A stretch of DNA of 64,000 bases from JAVVEH01 sp032251435 (lineage in GTDB: Bacteria; Verrucomicrobiota; Lentisphaeria; Oligosphaerales; MVZH01): assembly GCA_032251435.1 (NCBI GenBank), contig JAVVEH010000001.1, forward strand, positions 1 to 64,000, read 5' to 3'. Positions 51,850 to 60,614 of the stretch are shown one piece after another (position 1 is the first letter of the stretch; each line of letters begins with the position of its first letter). The translations under genes and the position numbers were made by a program. Under the pieces are notes generated by a model. The model saw only the letters and a program-made list of their open reading frames with translations, was not told where the DNA came from and did no database searches.

Positions 51850-54800
51850 GTGACTGAATCCATGCCAAAACACGTTCATCCTGACATTCCCATACGCTTT
51901 CAGCGCGCCGCCCGGCGGGCCGCTTTTTTCAAGTGGACCCTTCGCCTGGCGTTGCCGCCCCTGGTTCTGGCGGGTGTCATCAGTTTGACCATCATCTGGC
52001 GGCACAGTCAACGCCGGGCTGGCTCCTCCCCGGACGGCGGAACCGACATCCCCCCCCCTCCGTCCGGTCCGCTCACGATCACGCTTCAAGACCAAGCCAT
52101 TGAAATCGGCCCGTTAACCATGGCCATGGAAGAGATCGCGGTCAGTCAATCGCCTGCCGGCGTGGCCCGCGGGGACATAGACCGCGTTCACATCCCGCGG
52201 CTGATCGCCGCTCTCGACTGGCGGGCGCCGGTTGGAGAGTCGTTTAAAAATCAGGTAAGCGCTATCACAGGCGGGAAGCCGGTCAACATAAAACGTCTGG
52301 AGGTGAAAGCCGGCGAACTCACCATCAGGCCCCCCGGCGCGGCGGCCATCCAAGTCCCCTTCACCCTGACCGCCACCCATCAAGAGAAGGGGCCGCATCA
52401 TTTTGAGGGGGAATTATCACCCGGCAGCCACCCGGTGCGGTTTTCGGGTGAACTCGATCCGCTGACCGGTAACGGGAACCTTACCGCCGCGGCCACCGCC
52501 ATCGAGTTGGCTCAGTGGCTGGAATATCTTCTTCCCCGGGAAAATTCACGCTGGACCGTCACCGAGCTGGCCGCCAAAACCGACCTTCAGCTATCCCTTC
52601 TGTTTCAGAATTATTCTCTTGTCTGGGGCCATTTGGATATGGAAATAGCCGGGATCGACGCCCGGCTTGTTTTTCCCGTCGGCGCCCAAAAGCCACCGCG
52701 CGCCAGGAAATCCCTTCAGGCAATGATCCACAGCGCTCATCTCACCGCTGATCTTATCGCTGACGACCAGCGCCCCGGCTGGTCGGACCTTCGCTACGCC
52801 CTTGATGTGAAACAGGGCCAATGGCGAGGGGAAAAAGAGCCTTCTAAAGGCCAATGTGAGACCTTGACAGCGCGGGGAACCGTTCGTTTTTCTCCCGCCG
52901 GGCCGCCAGTCCACACGCTGGACGGCGCCATCGCGGCCCCGGACTGGCACGGAGAAACCGCGCGAGTCACCGCGCCGGCGACGCGTTTTTCCATTCCATC
53001 GTTCAGCAACCCGGACGCGCTGCGTTGGCGGGCGACAGTGACATCGCCGGCCGCGGTGTTTCAAGGCATCGCGCTGGACGCGCCCGCCGCGGATATCATC
53101 GGGACACTCATCGACCTGGCGTTCACCACGCCGGTATTGACCGCGAAACGGGGCGCTTTCACCGCCCGGTGCGAGCCGTTTCAGGGGCGAATCAGCGCCG
53201 ACACGTCCCTGGGCGAAGGCGTTCTTACCTCGGTCACTCAAAATCAGCACGCGCACGTTGACGCGGCCACGCCATTTTCTGTCCAAAAAAATAACGCCGG
53301 GAACCTGACTCTGACCATGCCAAAGCTGCTCACGCCTGTGTTCCCTGGCGCTTCGCTGACGGGCGTGACCGTCACCATGAGTGAGGACACGGTGACCCTC
53401 CGCGGCGATGCCAGCCTTGGGCCGTCTCTTTTAAATCAACTGGCCTGGTTGCCCGCCCCTCTCGAGGGCACGCCTTTATCCGCTTCGTTTAAATGTGTTC
53501 AAACCGCCACCACGCTTTTCGCCATGACCATTCCGGAACAAGCGTGGACCCTCAAAGGGGATGACTGGCAATTAAGCGCGTCTATTGGCGGAACGGTCGA
53601 AGTGGACAACCAGCCGGGAGGAATCCTGAAATCCGCAATGAAAGCGACCCGTGTGGTATTTAAGAGCGAGTCATGTGACATCGCCGCGGCCGCCTTGGAG
53701 TTACGTGGGTTTAAGTGGCGCGCGTCCAGCCAGCGCCACGCGTCGGCCGCCGACTTCTTGACCCGCCCCGGGTCGGGAAACATCACCGGATCAATCACGG
53801 TTGAGAACGCGGTGATCAGCCTGCCGCCTTACCACGCTCATAAGGTCGATATCCAGCTTCCGTTTTCCTGGAACGGCCAACAAGGGTTTGTGTCGCCCGG
53901 CCTCCCCGGCCAAGAGCCACCTGTTCTCCGGATGGAAAAACTCAGTGTCGGAAAGGTGGACTTTTTTCCACGAGAGCTGTCGATGCTTCCCGACAAGCGG
54001 GCGATCACCTTTAAAACAACCTTTTCAGACACCGCTGAATCCGTCAGCGGTTTTCTCGAAAGCGCGGTCACCCTGAACCGGGAGCCGGCCGCGTTATTCC
54101 GCCTGCGGTTGAGCTGTCCAGAGTTGGCTGATGTCCCCTGGCTTAATCGCCTGCCCCTGCCCGTGCCGGGACCGGCCACGTACGCCGGCGCCCTGGAAGG
54201 TGACATCTCATTGTTCATAGACCGGGTCGGCACCGCCGGCACCGGGTCGTTGCAATTGAGAGATGTCACGGTCACAGACAAACAGACATTCACGCTCAGC
54301 GGCATCAATACCGGCATGCGTTTTCAAGAGGTGTTTCCTCTGACCACCCCTCCCGGGCAAATCGTCACACTGCGGGATGCCCGGCTGGGACGTTTCTCCC
54401 TGGGGGCTGGCGAACTGCGTTTTCAACTTCCCGGCACCGCCGGCGTGTATGTTGAAAGCGCCACCGCCGCCTGGTGCGGGGGACTTCTGGCCACCCGCGG
54501 TGTGACCCTCAGTCCCGACACCAATTCGCTGACCGTGGACATCACCGCTGAGAACCTCCTGCTGGACCAAGTCTTGCAAGCGTTCCCCTACTTGGACGCG
54601 GTCGGCGCCGGCCGCTTGAACGCCCGGTTACCCCTGCGCCTGGAAGACGGACAGATCAAGTCGACTAATCTGACGCTCTCATCCGCTGGCAAAGGGCGGC
54701 TGCGATGCCGGCGTCCGGAGGCGTTTCTCCGCTCTCTCGGAGACAAGCCGCCCCATGATAAGACGCTCCTTGAGGCGTTTGCCGATGTGACGTACGACTC

Positions 54801-54996
54801 CTGGAACCTGCGACTCAGCGACGTTCCCTCGCCGTCTCTCAGCTTCGCCATCACCGGTGCCGTGCCGACGCGGCGTGACCCCAAACCCTTCCAATACGCC
54901 CGCCAACGCGCCCTGCCGACAGCGGATTTACTCAAAGCCATCCCCGCCATCTTCGCGGACTCCGCGGAAAAAAAACCGGAATCTGACTCACGCTAG
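51850..54996 (+). CDS. YdbH/AsmA-like giant envelope protein
   Basis: 1048 residues from GTG (or ATG at 51862). An N-terminal membrane helix (LRLALPPLVLAGVISLTIIW, about residues 31-50) is followed by a very long beta-strand-rich periplasmic body. The C-terminus has the pattern of YdbH: LQLRDVTVTD, PPGQIVTLRDARLGRFSLGAGELRFQL, then GTAGVYVESATAAWCGGLL, ENLLLDQVLQAFP, GAGRLNARLPLRLEDGQI. YdbH, TamB and YhdP form hydrophobic bridges that move phospholipid to the outer membrane; by family this protein may do so. It is consistent with a two-membrane envelope. Confidence 0.78.
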   Translation: MTESMPKHVHPDIPIRFQRAARRAAFFKWTLRLALPPLVLAGVISLTIIWRHSQRRAGSSPDGGTDIPPPPSGPLTITLQDQAIEIGPLTMAMEEIAVSQSPAGVARGDIDRVHIPRLIAALDWRAPVGESFKNQVSAITGGKPVNIKRLEVKAGELTIRPPGAAAIQVPFTLTATHQEKGPHHFEGELSPGSHPVRFSGELDPLTGNGNLTAAATAIELAQWLEYLLPRENSRWTVTELAAKTDLQLSLLFQNYSLVWGHLDMEIAGIDARLVFPVGAQKPPRARKSLQAMIHSAHLTADLIADDQRPGWSDLRYALDVKQGQWRGEKEPSKGQCETLTARGTVRFSPAGPPVHTLDGAIAAPDWHGETARVTAPATRFSIPSFSNPDALRWRATVTSPAAVFQGIALDAPAADIIGTLIDLAFTTPVLTAKRGAFTARCEPFQGRISADTSLGEGVLTSVTQNQHAHVDAATPFSVQKNNAGNLTLTMPKLLTPVFPGASLTGVTVTMSEDTVTLRGDASLGPSLLNQLAWLPAPLEGTPLSASFKCVQTATTLFAMTIPEQAWTLKGDDWQLSASIGGTVEVDNQPGGILKSAMKATRVVFKSESCDIAAAALELRGFKWRASSQRHASAADFLTRPGSGNITGSITVENAVISLPPYHAHKVDIQLPFSWNGQQGFVSPGLPGQEPPVLRMEKLSVGKVDFFPRELSMLPDKRAITFKTTFSDTAESVSGFLESAVTLNREPAALFRLRLSCPELADVPWLNRLPLPVPGPATYAGALEGDISLFIDRVGTAGTGSLQLRDVTVTDKQTFTLSGINTGMRFQEVFPLTTPPGQIVTLRDARLGRFSLGAGELRFQLPGTAGVYVESATAAWCGGLLATRGVTLSPDTNSLTVDITAENLLLDQVLQAFPYLDAVGAGRLNARLPLRLEDGQIKSTNLTLSSAGKGRLRCRRPEAFLRSLGDKPPHDKTLLEAFADVTYDSWNLRLSDVPSPSLSFAITGAVPTRRDPKPFQYARQRALPTADLLKAIPAIFADSAEKKPESDSR

Positions 54997-55130
54997 GCCG
55001 GAAACGAATGACATGACTGTTTTTTTAATCATATCAGGCGATGGGACCGCCATCGCGACCGCTTCATCCATGATCGGGCGGCGGGCGGGTGACGCCAGAC
55101 AGAGTATCAGTTAGTGAAAAGAAATCTATC

Positions 55131-56225
55131 GTGAAAAAAAATATTGACATCGCGTCAATGAGCCAATGGGAGCTGATCCGGATACGTTTTCGGAAACACC
55201 GCCTGGCCAGTTTGGCTCTTTTCGGCATCGCGGGTCTTTACGCCATGGCTATTTTGGCGGACAGCCTGGCCGTAAACCCGCCTCAAGAAAAAGACCTCCG
55301 ATATGCCTACGCCCCGCCTATGTTCCCCCGTTACAGCTTTCAGCATGGGCTCTATGTTGACACCTATCAGCAAAAAACTGACCCTGTGACCCGGAAAAAA
55401 GACTACACCTTGGTACCGGACGAGGTCACCCGCCTTGATCTCTTTGGCCGCGGCTATGGCTATCGGCTCTTCGGCATCTTTCCCACTGCCCGCCACCTCC
55501 TGGCTGTGGAGAAAAACGGTGCGGACAGGTCCGGGAAATTTCTACTCTTTGGCGGCGATAAGTATGGGCGGGACGTTTTCAGCAGAATCTTAAAAGGGGC
55601 GCGGGTTTCACTCTCAATCGGTGTGTTCGCCATCATCGTTTCCTTTGTGCTCGGCGTTATTGTCGGCGGAATTTCCGGGTATGTCGGCGGCGCGCTGGAT
55701 GTCTTCATTCAGCGAATGATTGAAATCCTCAACGCCTTCCCAAAACTGCCACTCTGGCTCGCGTTGGGCGCGGCGCTTCCCAGAACCTGGTCAAGTCTCC
55801 AGGTTTACTTCGGCATTACCGTCATTCTCTCTTTGATGGGCTGGACACGCATGGCGCGTGTCGTGCGGGGAAAGCTGCTCAGCCTGCGGGAAGAGGACTA
55901 TGCCATGGCCGCCCGCCTGCTTGGCGCTAGCCATGAACGGATCATCTTCCGCCACCTCGTCCCCGGATTGACCAGCCACATTATTGTCTCGCTCACCATG
56001 ACCATTCCCGGAATGATTCTCGGAGAGACAAGCCTCTCCTTTCTGGGTCTGGGGCTCAAGTCTCCCACAATCAGCTGGGGAGTCATGCTCCAAGACTGCA
56101 TGAGCATGCAAGTGGTCAAAAACTACCCATGGATTCTTCTTCCGGTGGTCTTGATTATTCTCACAGTTCTTTGTTTTAACTTCGTGGGGGACGGTATGCG
56201 GGACGCGGCCGACCCCTACCATTAA
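55131..56225 (+). CDS. ABC transporter permease, OppC/DppC type
   Basis: 364 residues from a GTG at 55131 (other starts 55089 and 55158). The OppC-type N-terminal helix (LASLALFGIAGLYAMAILA) is followed by an unusually large periplasmic insert (~90 residues) before GGDKYGRDVFSRILKGARVSLSIGVFA, typical of this family, five more helices, and the EAA loop EEDYAMAARLLGASHERIIFRHLVPG that contacts the ATPase. It pairs with the OppB-like half of the next gene. No ATPase gene is in the window. Upstream 54997-55130 holds a GCGATGG/CCATCGC hairpin (55034-55052) and no gene. Confidence 0.93.
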   Translation: MKKNIDIASMSQWELIRIRFRKHRLASLALFGIAGLYAMAILADSLAVNPPQEKDLRYAYAPPMFPRYSFQHGLYVDTYQQKTDPVTRKKDYTLVPDEVTRLDLFGRGYGYRLFGIFPTARHLLAVEKNGADRSGKFLLFGGDKYGRDVFSRILKGARVSLSIGVFAIIVSFVLGVIVGGISGYVGGALDVFIQRMIEILNAFPKLPLWLALGAALPRTWSSLQVYFGITVILSLMGWTRMARVVRGKLLSLREEDYAMAARLLGASHERIIFRHLVPGLTSHIIVSLTMTIPGMILGETSLSFLGLGLKSPTISWGVMLQDCMSMQVVKNYPWILLPVVLIILTVLCFNFVGDGMRDAADPYH

Positions 56226-56316
56226 TGGCGCGGACCGCCGGAAATCCATATCGCCAAAGACCCGCTAAGATGCTGTTGAAACTGTATAAAAAAATCATTT
56301 CTTCAAGAACGACTTC

Positions 56317-59300
56317 ATGACGAAACCACTCCTGTTCGCGCTTCACATCGCTTCCCATATTTTCATCGGTCTGGTCGGTTTACTGGTAATTTTCCTTCTC
56401 CTCAGCTGGCTGATGTCACCAGGAAAAATCGACCACATGGCCGGGGACACCTCCACCCCTGAAGAACTTAGTCAAGCGCATGAACTGCGTGATCAATCCA
56501 TCGACCTGGAGACCCCGATCCGCGTTCAGGTTCCCGTGGATTACAGTCAGGCCGAGCGCGCCCCCTGGTGGCCGAAGCAGGAGGCGCCCATTCTGGTGTC
56601 CCTGGTTGAGGAGGGAGTCTTGCCCCCGCTTGAGGACCGCGTTCCTCAGGAACCGCTGGTCCTGGCGGGTGTGAACGGTCCGGGCAACTATGGTGGAACC
56701 ATGTATCGCCTCGGCAAGCTTCCTCCAGCCATGCTGTCTGGCGCGCACCTCGTCCGCTTCAGCCCACAGGGTTTTCCTATTGTCCCGCACCTCGCCAAAT
56801 CCTGGGAGATTAAAAATGACGGACGCGACTTTGTATTCAAGCTTCGCAAAGGCACCCGCTGGAGCGACGGGCACCCCTTTACTTCCGCCGATATCCTCTA
56901 CTGGTGGGAAAACGAGCAATGCGACCCCGCGCTGTCGGCAAACGGTCCCCAACCCGCCTTCAGGCACTGCGGGGAGTTCATGTCGGTGACCGCGCCCGAC
57001 CCGCTGACCATTACGTTTTCCTTTGCGGAACCGTACTACCTCTTTCTGTCCAAACTCGCCTCCTTCGACGGGACGATGCCGTTGTTTTCCCCCGAGCACT
57101 TTCTCAAAACCTACCACCCGGCCCACGGCGATAAAGACAAAATCAGGGATGTGATGGAACAGCACAACCTGGTCAATGAGGCGGCTGTATATAACTTTGT
57201 GAAACGGCGAATTGAATGCCCGAGGTTGACACCCTGGATCCCCAAAACAGAGCATGCGACACCGCCTGAAACCTATGTGAGAAATCCCTATTACTTCGCC
57301 GTTGACGCGGAAGGACGGCAACTTCCCTACATGGACAGAATTGTCTGCGACAACAAATCTCCGGACATGATGACCATCTCCGCCGCGCAGGGAGGGGTCA
57401 CCGCCCAGTCGCGTTTCATGAAATTCACTGATTACACCATGCTGATGCGCCAACGTGAGGCGGGCGGATACCAGGTCTACCATCTGAAGGGAAGCGGCGC
57501 GAAGGGGTATGCGTTTAACCTGAATCGCCGGGTTCCACCCGGTGACCCGGAAAGCGCTGACAAAGCCAGGCTTCTCAAAGATAAACGATTTCGCCAGGCG
57601 CTTTCTGTCGCCGTCAACCGGGAGGAGATCATTGAGGCTGTGACGGCGGGCCTGTCCCGGCCACATACAATCGGTCCCGTGGCGCCGAGCTTTTTCCATA
57701 TTCCCGGGTCAGGACGGAAATACATTCATTACGACCCTGAAGGCGCCGGCAAGCTGCTCGACGCCTGCGGCCTCACCGGCCGGGACGCCGACGGCTACCG
57801 GCGCTTTCCCGGGGGGCCTAACCTCCTCTTTGACATCAACGGCGCCTCCTCTTGGGTCGATGACAGCGCCGAGTTTATTATTGATGATTGGCGGAAGGTC
57901 GGAATCCATGCCCGGATCCGCACGCAGGACCGGAGCGTCTTCTACGTGGAAAAAGCCGGCGGCCTCCACGACATCACGATATGGGGAGGATATGGCGATG
58001 ACTACCCGCTGCTCGATCCCCGCTATTATTTCCCTTTCAGCAGCGAATCCAATTTCGCGGTCAAAAATGCTTTGTGGTACTCGTCTGGCGGGATATATAA
58101 GGAGACAAGCATGGGTGAAAAGCCGCCCGTGGATTCGCCTTTGTACCGGGGGATGCTGCTGTACGAGCGGCTGAAGCGGGAGCCCACGGCCGAGGCGCGG
58201 CGAGAGATCTTCGCGGAGATTCTCGCCATCGCGGAGGAGCAGGTATATGTCCTTAACATTCACACGCCTACGCCAGCCATACGCATTGTGAAAAACGGCG
58301 TGCTCAATGTCCCCACCAAGGCGACGCAGAGCTGGACTTTCCAGACACCGCTCAATATGGGACCTGAAACCTGGTGCTATGAAAAGCCGGTACCCCTCTC
58401 GTCTGAAGAGCGTGAACTGAGACAGGAACTGACAGCCTGCTCACCGGTCCGTCCGCTGCACGGATCGGGGATGGCCGCCGCCTCACCATCCTCCGCGTCA
58501 CCACAGCCATCCGATGTCGGCGGTGTCCTGACCAGGCTCCTTTTCTATGGTATGGCCGCCTGCCTGGCGCTCTTCATCATTCTTGGAATCATGCGTTACC
58601 CTTTCCTGGGGCATCGGCTCATCATCATGATTCCAACGCTCCTTATTATCTCAATCATCAGCTTCATTGTCATTGAAATTCCCCCGGGGGACGCTATTAC
58701 CAGCAAGATCATGACGATGGAGGAAGAAGGGGGAAATGTGGATGAGAAGGAGATCCATGACCTGAAGACGCTCTTCCGCACCGATGAGCCGGCCTGGAAG
58801 CGATACACCTGGTGGATGGGCGTTGACTGGTTCTTCACCTTCAACCCCAGGGACAAGGGCTTGCTGCAAGGCAACATGGGCCGTTCCATGATTGACATGA
58901 AACCGGTCAATGAGAAGGTTGGCGACCGGCTTCTGTTCACCTTCCTGATTTCACTGGGAACAATCCTCTTCACTTGGATCATCGCCCTTCCCATTGGCGT
59001 CTATTCAGCGGTCCGGCAATATACCCTCTTCGACTATATCTTCACCATCGGGGGATTCATTGGCATGTGTATTCCCGGCTTCCTTCTGGCACTGCTCTTT
59101 ATGTTCGGCGCTGAAGTTCTGTTCGACCTGAAAGTGTCGGGCCTGTTCTCCCCCAAATACGCGGCTCAGACCGGTTGGTCCATGGGCAAGGTCCTGGATC
59201 TGTTGCGCCACCTTTGGCTGCCGGTATTGGTGCAGGGGGTCGCGGGCACGGCGGGGATGATCCGGGTCATGCGGGCCAACCTTCTGGACGAGCTCAAGAA

Positions 59301-59628
59301 ACCCTACGTCATCACCGCGCGCGCCAAGGGGGTACGCCCCCTCAAGCTCCTGCTCAAGTATCCGGTACGGATCGCTCTGAATCCTTTTGTCTCCGGGATT
59401 GGGGGCATATTCCCGGCGCTGATTTCCGGCGGAGCGATTGTCGCGATTGTCATGAGTCTGCCGACCATCGGGCCAATGCAGCTTGAGGCGGTTATGCAGC
59501 AGGATATGTATCTTGCCGGATCCATGCTCATGGTTCTGAGCACACTCAGCGTGCTTGGGACGCTCTTCAGCGATATTCTATTGCTCCTTCTCGACCCCCG
59601 TATCCGCATGGGAAGCATGTCCAAATGA
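56317..59628 (+). CDS. fusion of family 5 solute-binding protein and OppB-type permease
   Basis: 1103 residues. An N-terminal membrane helix (FIGLVGLLVIFLLLSWLM, 17-34) anchors a complete SBP_bac_5 domain (about 110-720: YRLGKLPPAML, LAKSWEIKNDGRDFVFKLRKGTRWSDG, FRQALSVAVNREEIIEAV). After a Ser/Pro-rich linker (about 720-738) comes a full OppB permease (about 738-1103) with its conserved FRTDEP-like segment, PIGVYSAVRQYTLFDY, EAA loop LLDELKKPYVITARAKGVRPLKLLLKYP and GGAIVAIVMSLPTIGPM. The binding domain would thus be held at the membrane beside its own channel. The OppC gene precedes it by 91 bases, the mutarotase genes follow, suggesting oligosaccharide rather than peptide uptake. Confidence 0.93.
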   Translation: MTKPLLFALHIASHIFIGLVGLLVIFLLLSWLMSPGKIDHMAGDTSTPEELSQAHELRDQSIDLETPIRVQVPVDYSQAERAPWWPKQEAPILVSLVEEGVLPPLEDRVPQEPLVLAGVNGPGNYGGTMYRLGKLPPAMLSGAHLVRFSPQGFPIVPHLAKSWEIKNDGRDFVFKLRKGTRWSDGHPFTSADILYWWENEQCDPALSANGPQPAFRHCGEFMSVTAPDPLTITFSFAEPYYLFLSKLASFDGTMPLFSPEHFLKTYHPAHGDKDKIRDVMEQHNLVNEAAVYNFVKRRIECPRLTPWIPKTEHATPPETYVRNPYYFAVDAEGRQLPYMDRIVCDNKSPDMMTISAAQGGVTAQSRFMKFTDYTMLMRQREAGGYQVYHLKGSGAKGYAFNLNRRVPPGDPESADKARLLKDKRFRQALSVAVNREEIIEAVTAGLSRPHTIGPVAPSFFHIPGSGRKYIHYDPEGAGKLLDACGLTGRDADGYRRFPGGPNLLFDINGASSWVDDSAEFIIDDWRKVGIHARIRTQDRSVFYVEKAGGLHDITIWGGYGDDYPLLDPRYYFPFSSESNFAVKNALWYSSGGIYKETSMGEKPPVDSPLYRGMLLYERLKREPTAEARREIFAEILAIAEEQVYVLNIHTPTPAIRIVKNGVLNVPTKATQSWTFQTPLNMGPETWCYEKPVPLSSEERELRQELTACSPVRPLHGSGMAAASPSSASPQPSDVGGVLTRLLFYGMAACLALFIILGIMRYPFLGHRLIIMIPTLLIISIISFIVIEIPPGDAITSKIMTMEEEGGNVDEKEIHDLKTLFRTDEPAWKRYTWWMGVDWFFTFNPRDKGLLQGNMGRSMIDMKPVNEKVGDRLLFTFLISLGTILFTWIIALPIGVYSAVRQYTLFDYIFTIGGFIGMCIPGFLLALLFMFGAEVLFDLKVSGLFSPKYAAQTGWSMGKVLDLLRHLWLPVLVQGVAGTAGMIRVMRANLLDELKKPYVITARAKGVRPLKLLLKYPVRIALNPFVSGIGGIFPALISGGAIVAIVMSLPTIGPMQLEAVMQQDMYLAGSMLMVLSTLSVLGTLFSDILLLLLDPRIRMGSMSK

Positions 59629-59795
59629 TCTTCCCCCCCCCTGTTCAGGGAGCGGATTGCCAACTCCACCGCCGCGATTACGAAGGATAAAAATTTACCG
59701 GCAGCGGGTGTGAATGTGAAAACTGCCGTATTATGTTTGCAATCAACAATCTTAACAAGCGGAGGCTGAGAAGCCACCGCGACGGAGACAATCAG

Positions 59796-60164
59796 ATGAC
59801 AGCTTCCGGGAGCGGACAAACGGTCGGGCCAGTGAAACGGGTGGGCATGGTGGTGAAACTAAGACCGGACTGCGTGGAAGAGTACCGCCGCCTGCATGCG
59901 GAGGATCATCCCGGGGTGCGGGATCTGCTCAGTAAATATCACCTGCGCAATTTTAATATATTCCTCCACCGGATCGGGGACGAGTACTTTGAATTTGGCT
60001 ATTACGAGTATACCGGTGATGATTTTGACGCGGACATGGCGGCGCTGGCCGCGGAACCTCGGAACCAGGCCTGGCTGAAGATCTGCGATCCGATGCAGAT
60101 CCCGCTTCCCGGTGAAACCGGCTGGGCCGAGATGGAACACGTGTATTTTAACCAAGGGAGTTGA
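59796..60164 (+). CDS. L-rhamnose mutarotase-like protein
   Basis: 122 residues from the ATG at 59796 (GGAG upstream). Dimeric ferredoxin-like fold of the RhaM/RhaU family: RVGMVVKLRPDCVEEYRRLHAEDHPGV, LRNFNIFLHRIGDEYFEFGYYEYTG, and DPMQIPLPGETGWAEMEHVYFN. The His and Tyr used for ring opening are retained (LHAEDH, NIFLH). It speeds interconversion of L-rhamnose or L-fucose anomers. It leads the sugar cluster with RbsD/FucU and two glycosidases. 59629-59795 upstream is empty apart from a possible promoter region. Confidence 0.92.
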   Translation: MTASGSGQTVGPVKRVGMVVKLRPDCVEEYRRLHAEDHPGVRDLLSKYHLRNFNIFLHRIGDEYFEFGYYEYTGDDFDADMAALAAEPRNQAWLKICDPMQIPLPGETGWAEMEHVYFNQGS

Positions 60165-60167
60165 ACA

Positions 60168-60584
60168 ATGAAAGAAGTCGGCATGCTGAATGGACACATT
60201 GACTCGGCGTTGACCCGCCAGGGACACATGGACGTGATGATGGTGGTCGATGCGGGGTTCCCCTGTCCGGATCACGTGGAACTGATTGATATCGCTCTTT
60301 CTGAAGGCGTTCCGCGGATTCTGGATGTGCTCGCCGAACTGAAAAAATATCATTCCGTTGAGAAAATTGTCATGGCCGAGGAAACGCGGGAACACAATCC
60401 AGGCTATTTGGCCAAGGTGTCCAAAGCCTTCGGGAAAGGCGTGGAACTGGAAATCATTCCCCACACCGAGCTTAAACAACGCAGCCAGACGGTCAAAACA
60501 ATCATCCGGACTGGCGATTTTACCGCCTGGGGTAATGTCATGCTGGTTTCCGGCGCCGGTGACCGGTGGAAGATGGAGCGCTGA
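60168..60584 (+). CDS. RbsD/FucU-family sugar mutarotase
   Basis: 138 residues, AAGGGAG before the ATG, three bases after the rhamnose mutarotase stop. Family features: LNGHIDSALTRQGHMDVMMVVDAGFPCP with the catalytic His, IDIALSEGVPRILDVL, and RTGDFTAWGNVMLVSGAG at the end. RbsD interconverts ribose pyranose/furanose forms and FucU the L-fucose anomers; beside a rhamnose-type mutarotase and glycosidases, FucU-like activity is likelier here, but sequence reading alone cannot settle it. Confidence 0.93.
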   Translation: MKEVGMLNGHIDSALTRQGHMDVMMVVDAGFPCPDHVELIDIALSEGVPRILDVLAELKKYHSVEKIVMAEETREHNPGYLAKVSKAFGKGVELEIIPHTELKQRSQTVKTIIRTGDFTAWGNVMLVSGAGDRWKMER

Positions 60585-60614
60585 AGACCCGTCAGGCAAT
60601 GGCCGGCGACAGAC

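Noticed and set aside
56416..57699. 427-residue minus-strand ORF
   Set aside because: Complement of the solute-binding domain; no family resemblance.
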